From the NCBI GenBank assembly GCA_913055735.1, contig CAJXKD010000001.1, positions 434,001 to 498,000 on the forward strand: DNA of 64,000 nt, read 5' to 3'. Source of the stretch: an uncultured Rhodospirillales bacterium (GTDB taxonomy: Bacteria; Pseudomonadota; Alphaproteobacteria; Rhodospirillales; UBA2165). The notes below the pieces were generated by a model. That model searched no databases and was not told the DNA's origin. It worked only from the letters and a program-made list of their open reading frames with translations. Each line of letters begins with the position of its first letter. Positions within the stretch are counted from its first letter, which is position 1. This document shows positions 18,899 to 27,706 of this stretch, in pieces. The position numbers and the translations under genes are program-made.

Positions 18899-19654
18899 TC
18901 AGAGCGCGTTGGATGGCCGGCGCAATGTCCGCCACATGTGCGACGACGGTGTATTGTCGTTGCCGAGGCCTTCCGGCGGCTGTTTGAAATGCCGCCCGAT
19001 AACGTCCTCGAATTCGTCGATACTCAGCGGTTTCGCGTCCGCATCCCATGAATAAAGATCGTTGACGCAGATCATCCGCGCCGACATGTACCATTTGTGG
19101 TTCTTCGCCCGTTCGTAGTCCGCCTCGATGTAGGGATCGGGACGGTACCCCTCTCCGAACATGCGGATGTACAATTCCGGATAGTCATATCCCACCGATT
19201 CATCCGGATAGAAGCGCAAGGCCTGGTGCATCCGAATAGCCCAGCTCACCTCCTCGTCCACGTAGGGCTCGAGGAGCTGCGCACCCCAATACCCATGATC
19301 GGATCGGATAAACCCGATCACCGCAATGTCGTGCAGCAGGCACGCCAGCACCATTTTTTCGGGCAAGCCATTTTTCTGCGCCAGCCGAGCGCTCTGCAAC
19401 AGATGCTGCTGGGACGGCGAAAATCGCAGCTTAAAGAAATCGATCAGGGTCGGGTTATCCGGCATGGGGAGCAGCCGCGGATCCTCGCCCATGGAAAGGT
19501 GCTTTCCGGGCCCGAGCTTCGGGCGTGGCTCCAACGACCGCTCGCCCTCCGCCAGATTGAACAGCAACGAACGCGCATATAAACGTTCGAATTCTTCGAA
19601 CTGGCGATGTTCGAGCGCGTCGGCCCGCTCCGCCAAAGATAAATTTTCACTCAT
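18899..19654 (-). CDS. HD-domain protein, possible oxygenase or phosphohydrolase
   Basis: About 251 residues with an HD-type metal site: an early His in LSPSQQHLLQSA-like helix, LLHDIAVIGF carrying the His-Asp pair, then DHGYWGAQLL and MHQALRF supplying further histidines. This arrangement is shared by HD phosphohydrolases and by the diiron oxygenases of the MIOX/PhnZ group, and I cannot decide between them. The start is uncertain among GTG 19681, ATG 19663 and ATG 19654; I took the last. It is convergent with the SDR gene, seven bases away, and its promoter must lie in the long region before the sensor kinase at 20088. Confidence 0.7.
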   Translation of the reverse strand: MSENLSLAERADALEHRQFEEFERLYARSLLFNLAEGERSLEPRPKLGPGKHLSMGEDPRLLPMPDNPTLIDFFKLRFSPSQQHLLQSARLAQKNGLPEKMVLACLLHDIAVIGFIRSDHGYWGAQLLEPYVDEEVSWAIRMHQALRFYPDESVGYDYPELYIRMFGEGYRPDPYIEADYERAKNHKWYMSARMICVNDLYSWDADAKPLSIDEFEDVIGRHFKQPPEGLGNDNTPSSHMWRTLRRPSNAL

Positions 19655-20087
19655 ATCCGCCATCCCGACTACGGTCATCACCTATGCTATCGGCGTAAGT
19701 CCGTCGACGTCAATTTCGGTGGCGCCGATACGTTTCTGCCATTTTCTTCTGTCCGCGACGCCGATAGTACAATTTTAAATTGTATAGTTGCTTTTCTTTC
19801 GCGCTTGCAGTTCATAGCGAAAGTTCATTGGGCGAAACCCCTAACCGACGGGTGCCGGAAGGCGATGGCATGACGGGAAATTCCTTAATGATTCTCTGGT
19901 CTTTCTGAGAAATCTGCAGCCGCGGCGCCTTAACGATTTACGGCGAAACCACCGTTTTCCGGGACACAGGCGGGAATCGTTAAAAAACCGGCGATCGGTT
20001 TGGAATGCCGGCATCTCGACCCCATCTGATTAAGCACCATATATACCGAATAGTTGTATTGGCTGGCCTGCAGCGGCTTCGTTCACA
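19655..20087. other. Long intergenic region between HD protein and sensor kinase
   Basis: About 430 bases, locally AT-rich, without a convincing gene. It holds a perfect short palindrome at 19768-19784 and a second inverted repeat with arms TTAACGATT (19930-19938) and AATCGTTAA (19975-19983). It must contain the promoters of both divergent genes. Confidence 0.6.
19768..19784. promoter_or_regulatory. 17-base palindrome, candidate operator
   Basis: Arms TACAATTT and AAATTGTA are perfect around a single central base, within an AT-rich stretch about 110 bases upstream of the HD-protein start and 300 upstream of the kinase. The symmetry suggests a dimeric regulator site. Confidence 0.45.
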
Positions 20088-21815
20088 ATGAATAAGACCG
20101 AGCGTCGATATCTTCTCGGGGGCTTTACCTTTGGTATGCTGTTCCCCGCTGTTGCTTGGATAACCGAGTTCTGGCTTAGGGGGCTCATACCAAGCCTCGA
20201 CGCGCTTGCCTACATCCATCAAGAGAACTTGATCCTCTGGATTGTCGACTCGGCCCCGCTCGTCCTTGGCGCCACCTTCTTCTTCATCGGCAAAAAACAG
20301 GCTCATATCCAGAAAATCAGCCAAAACCTCCGGCGTGACGTCGCACAAACAAACGACGAACTCGCGGAAAGCCAGGAACGGATCGTCGGCTTCGTCAATT
20401 CGTCGACCCACCGGTTTTGGGAAGCCGACACCGAGCATCGCTTTACCTACATTTCGTCCGGCCGCGACAAAGTTTTGGAAAAACTGGCGCAACACGTCAT
20501 TGGGAAGAGACGATGGGAACTCCCGTTGATGAAAGCCAGCGACGAGGCCTGGGCGCAGCATAAGGCCGATATAGACGCCCGCCGTCCGATCGAGGATTTC
20601 CGCTGTCATATGGAAGATGTCGATGGCATCGTCCGTTACTTCAGCATCAATGGCGAACCGGTCTACGACAACAACGGCGAGTTCAAAGGGTATCGTGGCT
20701 CGATCGCCGATATCACGGACTTGGTCGACGCCGCAAACGCCATCAAAGCATCAGAACGTAAGTACCAGCTCCTCTTCCAACACGCTAACGATTCCATGTT
20801 CATCATCGATCCCGATGGTCTCCGGATCATCGACGCCAATATCGTGGCCGCAAAACGTCTGGGGTACAGCAGAGAGGAGCTTATCGGTATGTCCATGTAT
20901 GAAATTAACATGGAAAGAATCGAAGGGCTTAAGCGTGGAGAAGAAGAGCATCTAAACGCCCGTTTCGAGCATATGCGCCGAGAAGGAAATTTAACCTTCG
21001 AAACTTCGCACCGCCGCAAGGACGGCAGCATTTTGCCTGTCGAGGTCAGCAGCCATTTCATCGAGGTCGATGGCCGCACGGTCGTCGAGTCAATAGCCCG
21101 CGACATTACCGAGCGCAAGAAGATGGAAAAGATGAAGAACGAATTTATCTCTACCGTCAGCCATGAATTACGAACGCCGTTGACGTCGATCGTCGGCTCG
21201 CTGGGCCTCGCCCGCTCCGACATGTTCGGCGATATGGACGATCAGGTTAAACAAATCGTCGAGATTGCGCACAACAACAGTCAACGGCTTGTCCGCCTCA
21301 TCAACGATATTCTCGATATCGAAAAGATCGAATCGGGGAAGATGGATTTAGATCAGCGCCCTATCGAGCTTCATGAACTCGTCGCGCAGGCCGTAGAAGA
21401 AAATGAACCCTTTGCCGCCCAGTTCGACGTAACGCTGCAGATAAAACCGAACGGTGTTCAACAAACGTCCGTGATCGGCGATTGGGATAGGTTGTTACAG
21501 GTCATGGCCAACCTTTTATCCAACGCCTCCAAATTCTCGCCCGCCGGCAGTAAGATCGATGTCGGCGTCATCCCGGACGGTAAGACCGCAAGGATTTTTG
21601 TCTCCGATAAGGGACCGGGGGTCAAAAACGAGTTTCGCGATACGATTTTCGAAAAATTCACACAGTCGGATATGTCGGACAGCAAAGAAAAGGGGGGAAC
21701 CGGTCTTGGGCTTAATATTTCCAAGGCAATTGTCGAGATGCATGGTGGCGTGATCGGCTTCGAGAACAAACGGGACGGCGGCACGACCTTCTACTTCGAT
21801 CTTCCCCTAAATTAA
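20088..21815 (+). CDS. Membrane PAS-PAS sensor histidine kinase (first of tandem pair)
   Basis: Hybrid-free sensor kinase of 575 residues. Two N-terminal membrane segments (about 10-30 and 45-65) are followed by a short coiled linker, a PAS domain (about 100-215, ending GYRGSIADIT), a second PAS (about 225-345, ending ARDITERKK), a HisKA domain with STVSHELRTPLTS near 360, and a HATPase domain with the N box NLLSNASKFSP, the G1 box DKGPGV and the G2 box GGTGLGLNI. It autophosphorylates on the His of the H box and should pass phosphate to an unlinked response regulator, as none is adjacent. It is the close paralogue of the next gene. Signal unknown. Confidence 0.94.
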   Translation: MNKTERRYLLGGFTFGMLFPAVAWITEFWLRGLIPSLDALAYIHQENLILWIVDSAPLVLGATFFFIGKKQAHIQKISQNLRRDVAQTNDELAESQERIVGFVNSSTHRFWEADTEHRFTYISSGRDKVLEKLAQHVIGKRRWELPLMKASDEAWAQHKADIDARRPIEDFRCHMEDVDGIVRYFSINGEPVYDNNGEFKGYRGSIADITDLVDAANAIKASERKYQLLFQHANDSMFIIDPDGLRIIDANIVAAKRLGYSREELIGMSMYEINMERIEGLKRGEEEHLNARFEHMRREGNLTFETSHRRKDGSILPVEVSSHFIEVDGRTVVESIARDITERKKMEKMKNEFISTVSHELRTPLTSIVGSLGLARSDMFGDMDDQVKQIVEIAHNNSQRLVRLINDILDIEKIESGKMDLDQRPIELHELVAQAVEENEPFAAQFDVTLQIKPNGVQQTSVIGDWDRLLQVMANLLSNASKFSPAGSKIDVGVIPDGKTARIFVSDKGPGVKNEFRDTIFEKFTQSDMSDSKEKGGTGLGLNISKAIVEMHGGVIGFENKRDGGTTFYFDLPLN

Positions 21816-21939
21816 CCCAGTAAATCGTTTTAACCTTAGCAATACGGCCGTTTTCGAACGATGAGAACCCCTCTCAATTTCAGTCCTCGAATCCCTATAT
21901 CTTTAGGGGGCACGGGATCGCAGTACGGGCCGAACAAAA

Positions 21940-23700
21940 TTGATTAAAACAGAACACAAATATTTGGTTGCGGGGGTCATATTTGGCCTGTTGTTCCCGG
22001 TTTTCTCCTGGGGAGTGAAACTGTGGTCCCCAGGCGTACCCGTATCGATAGATACTGTTCATCAGTTCGTCGCGGATCATAATGCCGCGCATCTGTTCAT
22101 CGACTTCGCTCCGCTGACGATGGCCTTGGTCTTTTATTTAATAGGCCGCCGCCAAACGAAGATCGAGAACGCCCAACTGAGCTCTGAGCGCGCCGCACGC
22201 CAGAAAGCCATCGAACTCGATCAGACTCAACAGCGGATGGCGGATTTTATCAAATCCACCGCGCTTTGGTTTTGGGAAACCGATGACGAACATCGGTTCA
22301 TAGACTTTAGGGGTGGCCCCGCGGAAGAACCGGTATCCGAACAATTGCTGAAAAGGGTTCTGGGCAAGCGAAGTTGGGAAATGCCGAACATCAGCGCGTC
22401 GGACGAGGCGATGGAACGCTATCGGGCGATGGTTACGGCCCAAGAACCAATCCGGGACTTCCGCGCCATTCTCCGGACCGAAAATGGCAGCATTCGGTAT
22501 CTGAGCGTGACCGGAGATCCGGCCTATGATCGGTCCGGGAAGTTTCTCGGTTATCGTGGATCAACCAGCGATATCACGGAACAGGTCGAAGCGGCGGCGG
22601 CCATCGAGGAATCGGAACGCAAGTACCGGCTGATGTTCATGCATGCCGCCGATTCCATGTTTCTCGTTAATCCGGACGGGCTGATCATCATCGACGCCAA
22701 TCTGGTGGCCGCCGAACGGCTCGGCTACACCATGGACGAACTCATCGGCATGTCGATGAACGAGATCAACATCGAACGCAATGGCACCCCGTCGCCGGCG
22801 GTGGCGGCAATGCTGCAGGAACGTAACCGTCGACTGCGCGAGGAAGGCGCCCTCGCCTTCGAAACCAATCACGTGCGTAAGGATGGCAGCCTCATGCCCG
22901 TCGAGGTCAATTGCCATTACATGGAGATGGATGGCATGACGGTCGTCGAGGCGGTCGCCCGAGACATCACCGAACGCAAAAAAGTCGATAAGATGAAGGG
23001 CGATTTCATCTCAACGGTCAGCCATGAGCTGCGCACGCCGTTGACCTCCATCGTCGGCTCGCTGGGCCTCGCCCGGTCGGGAAAATTCGGCGGGCTCGAC
23101 GGCCAATTGGAGCAGATCATCGAGATCGCCTACAATAACAGCCAACGGCTGGTCCGGTTGATCAATGATATTCTCGATATCGAGAAAATCGAATCGGGCA
23201 AAATGGATTTGGACAAGAAGCCGATTGAGTTGGACGACTTGGTCGCCAAATCCATCGAAGAGAACATGGCGTTCGCCACACAATTCGGGGTCACTTTGCA
23301 GAAAAAAGGCGATCAATCCGAGCACGCCTGTGTGATGGGTGATTGGGACCGCCTGCTGCAGGTTATGGCCAACCTGCTCTCCAACGCCGCGAAATTCTCG
23401 CCGGCCGGCGGCGTTGTCGACGTCAACGTCATGCCTAACGGCAAAACGGTACGGGTGGTGGTGTCGGACAAGGGGCCTGGCGTCAAACGGGATTTCCGCG
23501 ACAAGATTTTCGAGAAGTTCACGCAGTCCGACATGACCGACAGCAAGGAAAAAGGCGGCACCGGCCTCGGGCTCAACATCTCCAAGGCGATCGTAGAAAT
23601 GCATGGCGGGGTGATCGGCTTCGACAACAACCCGGACTGTGGCGCGTCCTTCTACTTCGAGCTTCCCCGCCAAGAATTGGAGAACGTGGAGGCGGCCTGA
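21940..23700 (+). CDS. Membrane PAS-PAS sensor histidine kinase (second of tandem pair)
   Basis: Same architecture as the preceding kinase over the whole length: two N-terminal helices, two PAS domains, HisKA with STVSHELRTPLTS, and HATPase with GGTGLGLNI. The start appears to be TTG 21940, because the residues IKTEHKYLVAGVIFGLLFP align directly with the first residues of the upstream copy and no ATG fits. The second copy is visibly more G+C-rich at third positions than the first. The catalytic half is nearly the same while PAS1 has diverged, suggesting different signals feeding a common target. It has no receiver domain and no adjacent regulator. Confidence 0.93.
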   Translation: MIKTEHKYLVAGVIFGLLFPVFSWGVKLWSPGVPVSIDTVHQFVADHNAAHLFIDFAPLTMALVFYLIGRRQTKIENAQLSSERAARQKAIELDQTQQRMADFIKSTALWFWETDDEHRFIDFRGGPAEEPVSEQLLKRVLGKRSWEMPNISASDEAMERYRAMVTAQEPIRDFRAILRTENGSIRYLSVTGDPAYDRSGKFLGYRGSTSDITEQVEAAAAIEESERKYRLMFMHAADSMFLVNPDGLIIIDANLVAAERLGYTMDELIGMSMNEINIERNGTPSPAVAAMLQERNRRLREEGALAFETNHVRKDGSLMPVEVNCHYMEMDGMTVVEAVARDITERKKVDKMKGDFISTVSHELRTPLTSIVGSLGLARSGKFGGLDGQLEQIIEIAYNNSQRLVRLINDILDIEKIESGKMDLDKKPIELDDLVAKSIEENMAFATQFGVTLQKKGDQSEHACVMGDWDRLLQVMANLLSNAAKFSPAGGVVDVNVMPNGKTVRVVVSDKGPGVKRDFRDKIFEKFTQSDMTDSKEKGGTGLGLNISKAIVEMHGGVIGFDNNPDCGASFYFELPRQELENVEAA

Positions 23701-23855
23701 GGCGACGCCGCCCGGTCGGCTGCCTCCCTTCCCCTACATCCGTGATTTGCATCCCGCCTCCTGCGGGCCTAATCTTCACCGCCATCATAAACGGCAGTCT
23801 CGGCCAATGAGCCGCCACAACGTCTCAGCACGGCGTGCAACAGGGAATTCACTTT

Positions 23856-24605
23856 ATGCTCGAGCTCTACACCTTCGCCCCCTCCACCTGCAGCCAGAAA
23901 GTCCGCCTCCTGCTCGCCGAGAAGGGACTGGATTTCGAGGAACACGTCCTGAATTCAGCCAAGAACGAGCACCTTTCCGAGGAGTATCTGAAGCTCAACC
24001 CCAACGGGGTGGTACCGACGCTCGTCCACGACGGCAATGTGATCATCGAGTCCGCCGTCATCCTCGAATATCTCGAAGAAGTCTTTCCCGAGCCTCCCAA
24101 GGCGCCGCGGGACGCCGTCGGCCGGGCGAAGATGCGGGCCTGGATTCATTTTTTCGAGGAGTTTGCGGTCCCGGCGGTGCGCTATCCGACCTTCCAGAAA
24201 TATTTGCGCCACAATTTCAAGGACAAGGACAAGAACGAGCAAATTCAGAAGCGTCCGCTGAAAAGCGATTTCTATACCCGCATGCTGCGCGAGGATGGCT
24301 TCACCGATACGGAAATGGAGAAAGCCTTCGCCGACATCCGGCTCACCGTCACCCGCATGGAAGAAGCGCTGGCCAAGGGCGGTCCCTATCTGATGGGTAA
24401 AGAATGGACCCTCGCCGACGCGTGCGTGACCCCGGCCATCGACCGCATGAACGATCTCGGCCACAGTCACCTGTGGGAAGATTTGCCACACGTAAAGGCG
24501 TGGATCGAAGCGATCCGTGCGCGGCCCTCCTTCGACAAGGCTTATTATCCCGGCGCACGTATGAGCGAGATCTACGAAAAGAAAGCGGGCGCCGCCGCCG
24601 AGTAA
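23856..24605 (+). CDS. Glutathione S-transferase family protein
   Basis: Soluble GST of 249 residues: a thioredoxin-like N-terminal domain starting MLELYTFAPSTCSQKVRLLLAEKG, with the glutathione-binding segment NGVVPTLVHDG and the ESAVILEYLEE motif, then a helical C-terminal domain containing TLADACVTPAIDRM. The Ser-Thr-Cys-Ser around residue 10 supplies the catalytic hydroxyl or thiol. ATG 23856 has GGGA nine bases upstream; a GTG at 23835 is in frame. It is monocistronic after the sensor kinases. Role could be detoxification or a catabolic thiol transfer such as dehalogenation or ether cleavage; the substrate is not visible. Confidence 0.92.
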   Translation: MLELYTFAPSTCSQKVRLLLAEKGLDFEEHVLNSAKNEHLSEEYLKLNPNGVVPTLVHDGNVIIESAVILEYLEEVFPEPPKAPRDAVGRAKMRAWIHFFEEFAVPAVRYPTFQKYLRHNFKDKDKNEQIQKRPLKSDFYTRMLREDGFTDTEMEKAFADIRLTVTRMEEALAKGGPYLMGKEWTLADACVTPAIDRMNDLGHSHLWEDLPHVKAWIEAIRARPSFDKAYYPGARMSEIYEKKAGAAAE

Positions 24606-24768
24606 TTCCAAAGCTTCTCGACCGTCCTTAAATACGGCACGCTCTCCGGCGTTACGCGGGAATAAGTGACGGAATATCTTCCTGGCAAATATTTGAACGA
24701 TCTTTCACGACATTGTGGGCACAGTGGGCAGTGGCCCTATTGACCCCCCATCCAAATTGCTTCATCAT

Positions 24769-24790
24769 TTTTTGCAATCGATTGCAAAAA
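24769..24790. promoter_or_regulatory. Perfect palindrome, LacI/GalR-type operator
   Basis: 22-base perfect palindrome with core TTTGCAATCGATTGCAAA centred on CG, 45 bases upstream of the ABC ATPase start. An even-length palindrome with a central CG is characteristic of LacI-family sites. A weak TTGACC at 24740 with an AT-rich -10 region would place it over the promoter. No LacI-family gene is in the window. Confidence 0.75.
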
Positions 24791-24834
24791 TCGAAACGAA
24801 ACAGGCCAGCGGGCAGTTCATGTCAGGGAGCGTC

Positions 24835-25677
24835 ATGTCACAGGCGGCATCCAACCTCGTCCACACCGTTTCCGGAACGGGAACAAGCGCAGACGATCCG
24901 TCATCCGCGCCGACGCGTATTGCGATATCGGGCGCCGGCAAAAAATACGGTGAGTTGCAAGTCTTCAAGGACATCAACCTAACATTCGGCAACGGCGAGA
25001 TCGTCACCGTCGTCGGCCCATCCGGTTGCGGGAAAACGACGCTGTTGCGCTGCATTGACGGCCTGATCCCCCTCAGCGAGGGAGAAGTGAAGATCGAAGG
25101 ATCGCCCATCAATGGGCCGCGTGAAGGCGTCGCGATGGTGTTCCAGCATTTCGGCCTGTTTCCCTGGAAAACGGTCTATCAGAACGTCGCTTATGGGCTG
25201 AAGCTGGCCCGTCATCCGGCCGCGGAAATCAAGGAAAAGGTCCCCTATTTCATCAATCTGGTGGGATTGAGCGGCTTCGAAACCGCGTTCCCCTATCAGC
25301 TGTCGGGCGGCATGCAGCAACGCTGCGGCCTCGCGCGCGCGCTCGCCATGGAGCCCCATGTTCTATTGATGGACGAGCCGTTCGCCGCCGTCGACGCCCA
25401 GACCCGGGAGATCCTCCAATTCGAATTGCTGAAAATCTGGGAGTTACGCCCGCTAACGATGGTGTTCGTCACCCATTCCATCGAGGAAGCCGTGTTGATG
25501 GGACACCGGGTGGTCGTCCTCAAGGGACGCCCGAGCGGCGTCCACGAGGTGATCGACGTCGATCTGCCCGCGCCGCGCGATCGCGGCACTTTGGGCCATC
25601 CCCGGTTCACCGAGGTTCGTGAACATGTCTGGTCGACCCTCATGGATGAAGTGCGGGCCGCCGAGTTCGAAGTTTAA
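24835..25677 (+). CDS. ABC transporter ATP-binding protein, SsuB/TauB type
   Basis: ATPase subunit of an importer for small anions or organic solutes, 280 residues. It shows Walker A GPSGCGKTT, the Q loop VFQHFGLFPWKTV, signature LSGGMQQR and Walker B VLLMDEPFAAVD, with the switch His in THSIEEAV. The PFPWKT-like Q-loop sequence is typical of the nitrate/sulfonate/taurine (NitT/TauT) family. I start at ATG 24835 with AGGGAG just upstream; ATG 24820 and an earlier start at 24715 are in frame. It is the first gene of a four-gene operon and follows a LacI-type palindrome that probably controls it. Confidence 0.93.
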   Translation: MSQAASNLVHTVSGTGTSADDPSSAPTRIAISGAGKKYGELQVFKDINLTFGNGEIVTVVGPSGCGKTTLLRCIDGLIPLSEGEVKIEGSPINGPREGVAMVFQHFGLFPWKTVYQNVAYGLKLARHPAAEIKEKVPYFINLVGLSGFETAFPYQLSGGMQQRCGLARALAMEPHVLLMDEPFAAVDAQTREILQFELLKIWELRPLTMVFVTHSIEEAVLMGHRVVVLKGRPSGVHEVIDVDLPAPRDRGTLGHPRFTEVREHVWSTLMDEVRAAEFEV

Positions 25678-25775
25678 GGCGTCGTAGAACGCCGAGACAA
25701 CCGAGGCCAAACGTGGCCAACCGCCGGCCCGCCCATCGGGCCACAAATCAGGGAAACTGTTCTGGGAGTTTAGAC

Positions 25776-26825
25776 ATGAAAAAACTCACGAGACGACTTC
25801 TACTCCAAACCGCCGCCGTCGCCGGTCTTGTCGGTGCGACGATTGCGCCGCAAGCCGCGTCCGCGGCCGATAAACTGTCCATCGCCGTCCCCGGTGTGCC
25901 ACCGGTGTTTTCGTCGGTCATGGTTTATACCGCCAAGGAAGGCGGCTTTTACGAGAAGTACGGCCTCGACGTAACGGTGAAGCCGTTCAATTCGGGTGTC
26001 GCCGCGGCGCGCGCCGTGGTGTCGGGCGCTGTCGATGCGTCGCTGTCGCCGACCGCCCCCGTCGCCCGCATGGTGTCCAACGCCGGCGTGCCGCTGGTCG
26101 CGTTGCAGGGCCTCGAGAAGCCCGATTGGTTCATTGGCTCCATGGATCCCAAGATGAACAGCTGCGAAAGCCTCAAAGGCCAAGCGGTGGGCGTCGATTC
26201 CCCACGTGGTGCGCGTTGGGTCCAGCTCCAGAATATGGCGCGGCCGTGCAAGCTCGTTCCCGATAAGGATATCCCGACGGTCAATCTGAGCTCCAACGTC
26301 GGCGCCGCGATGGTTGCCGGTCAATTGACCTTCGGCGTCCTTCACCTGGACGACCTGCCCGTGATCGAGCGCGAGAGCGGCAAGAAACTGACCATCGTGT
26401 CGGAAATCGAGAAAGCGGCCCCCGGCACACATTATCTGATGTTCGTCTCCACCAAGAAGAACATTGCCGAGAAGCGCGATCTCCTGGTGCGTGCGCTCGC
26501 GGCCCAGATCGAAGCCACCGCCTTCATGTACGATCCCACCAATGCCGAAAAGGTGGGTGCCTATGCCAAAGCCACGGGCCGCAGCCATTCCGATGCGACC
26601 AACGCAGTAAAGGTATTCACCGATTTCCAGTACTGGCCGAACGGCCACAACGGCCTCAACAAGGCGCGGATCGAGAAAACCATCGCGATCCAAGCCGGCA
26701 TCGGCAAGCGGACCAAGGGCAAGGCGGGAATCGATCCCGAGAAGGGACCGGTTTCGGTCGACGCCTTGACCGACCCGTCGCTCTGGGATGAAGCCCAGGC
26801 GATGGTCAAGAAGATGATGAAGTAA
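25776..26825 (+). CDS. ABC transporter periplasmic substrate-binding protein, NMT1/SsuA type
   Basis: Periplasmic ligand receptor of 349 residues. The N-terminus has a positively charged n-region with twin arginines (KKLTRRLLLQ), a hydrophobic core and an ASA-AD cleavage site; it may be Tat- or Sec-exported. The mature part begins KLSIAVPGVPPVFS and contains FYEKYGLDVTV and ASLSPTAP, typical of the NMT1/THI5-like receptors of NitT/TauT transporters. ATG 25776 has GGGAG seven bases upstream. Ligand unknown; the adjacent catabolic operon (28.6-30.9 kb) makes an aromatic or carboxylic ligand plausible. Confidence 0.92.
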   Translation: MKKLTRRLLLQTAAVAGLVGATIAPQAASAADKLSIAVPGVPPVFSSVMVYTAKEGGFYEKYGLDVTVKPFNSGVAAARAVVSGAVDASLSPTAPVARMVSNAGVPLVALQGLEKPDWFIGSMDPKMNSCESLKGQAVGVDSPRGARWVQLQNMARPCKLVPDKDIPTVNLSSNVGAAMVAGQLTFGVLHLDDLPVIERESGKKLTIVSEIEKAAPGTHYLMFVSTKKNIAEKRDLLVRALAAQIEATAFMYDPTNAEKVGAYAKATGRSHSDATNAVKVFTDFQYWPNGHNGLNKARIEKTIAIQAGIGKRTKGKAGIDPEKGPVSVDALTDPSLWDEAQAMVKKMMK

Positions 26826-26911
26826 GCGCGCTACGGCGCACGTTACGGTCCCGGGGCGGACGATCCCTAACGTCCGCCTCGGACCTCTCCAACCGGTCAC
26901 CCGAACCAACC

Positions 26912-27706
26912 ATGCTCAACCTGATCAATTCCGACAAACGCTGGGTCCGTTGGGCCACCTTTGCAGCCGGGCTCTTACTCGGCCTCGTCATTTGGGAAAT
27001 TGTGGGGTGGAGCTTCAACCCCGCCTTCATGGCACCGTTCATCGGCGGCGACGGACATCCCGGCGCCGGCACGCGGCTTGTCGCCTTTTTCGGTGACGAA
27101 GAATTCATCGACTCATTCGCCAGCTCGGCGCGGCTGTTCGCCACCGGCTTTGCCATCGCCGTCGTCACCGCCATTCCGTTCGGCATCCTGCTCGCCCGCC
27201 TGACCTGGCTGCGCATCTCGCTCGAAAGCTACATCCTGGTGCTGTACGTCACGCCCATGGTCGCCCTGATCCCCTTCATTCTGTCGATCATGGGCTTCGG
27301 TTTCTGGCCGAAGGTGCTGGTGGTGGTGCTGTTCGCCTTCTTCCCCATTCTCTACAACACCCTTGAAGGGGCCCGCAGCGTGAAGCCCGAACTTCTGGAA
27401 GTGGCACGCTCGTTCCGCACCAGTGAACTTGCCATCTGGCGCGACGTTTTGATCCCCTACACCTTGCCCTTTGCGCTCACCGGCGTGCGGCAAGCCTTGG
27501 GCCGCGCCCTCGTCGGTATGATCGCCGCCGAATTTTTCCTGTCGACCAGCGGCCTCGGCGAGGAACTGATGGTCGCGTCGCGCAACTTCAACATGGCCTC
27601 GGTGCTGGCCACCATCATCCTGGTCACCGTCATCGGGGTGATCCTGATGCGGCTCGCCCAATCGCTGGAACAGCGCTTCGCCGCCTGGCGGGGGATCGAG
27701 CAATGA
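26912..27706 (+). CDS. ABC transporter permease (first)
   Basis: Inner-membrane permease of 264 residues with about six helices and the BPD_transp_1 coupling region EVARSFRTSELAIWRDVLIPYTLPFALTGVRQALG-type segment, carrying the EAA motif that docks the ATPase. The family is that of SsuC/TauC. It overlaps the next permease by four bases (ATGA), so the two are translationally coupled and probably form a heterodimeric channel. Confidence 0.92.
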   Translation: MLNLINSDKRWVRWATFAAGLLLGLVIWEIVGWSFNPAFMAPFIGGDGHPGAGTRLVAFFGDEEFIDSFASSARLFATGFAIAVVTAIPFGILLARLTWLRISLESYILVLYVTPMVALIPFILSIMGFGFWPKVLVVVLFAFFPILYNTLEGARSVKPELLEVARSFRTSELAIWRDVLIPYTLPFALTGVRQALGRALVGMIAAEFFLSTSGLGEELMVASRNFNMASVLATIILVTVIGVILMRLAQSLEQRFAAWRGIEQ

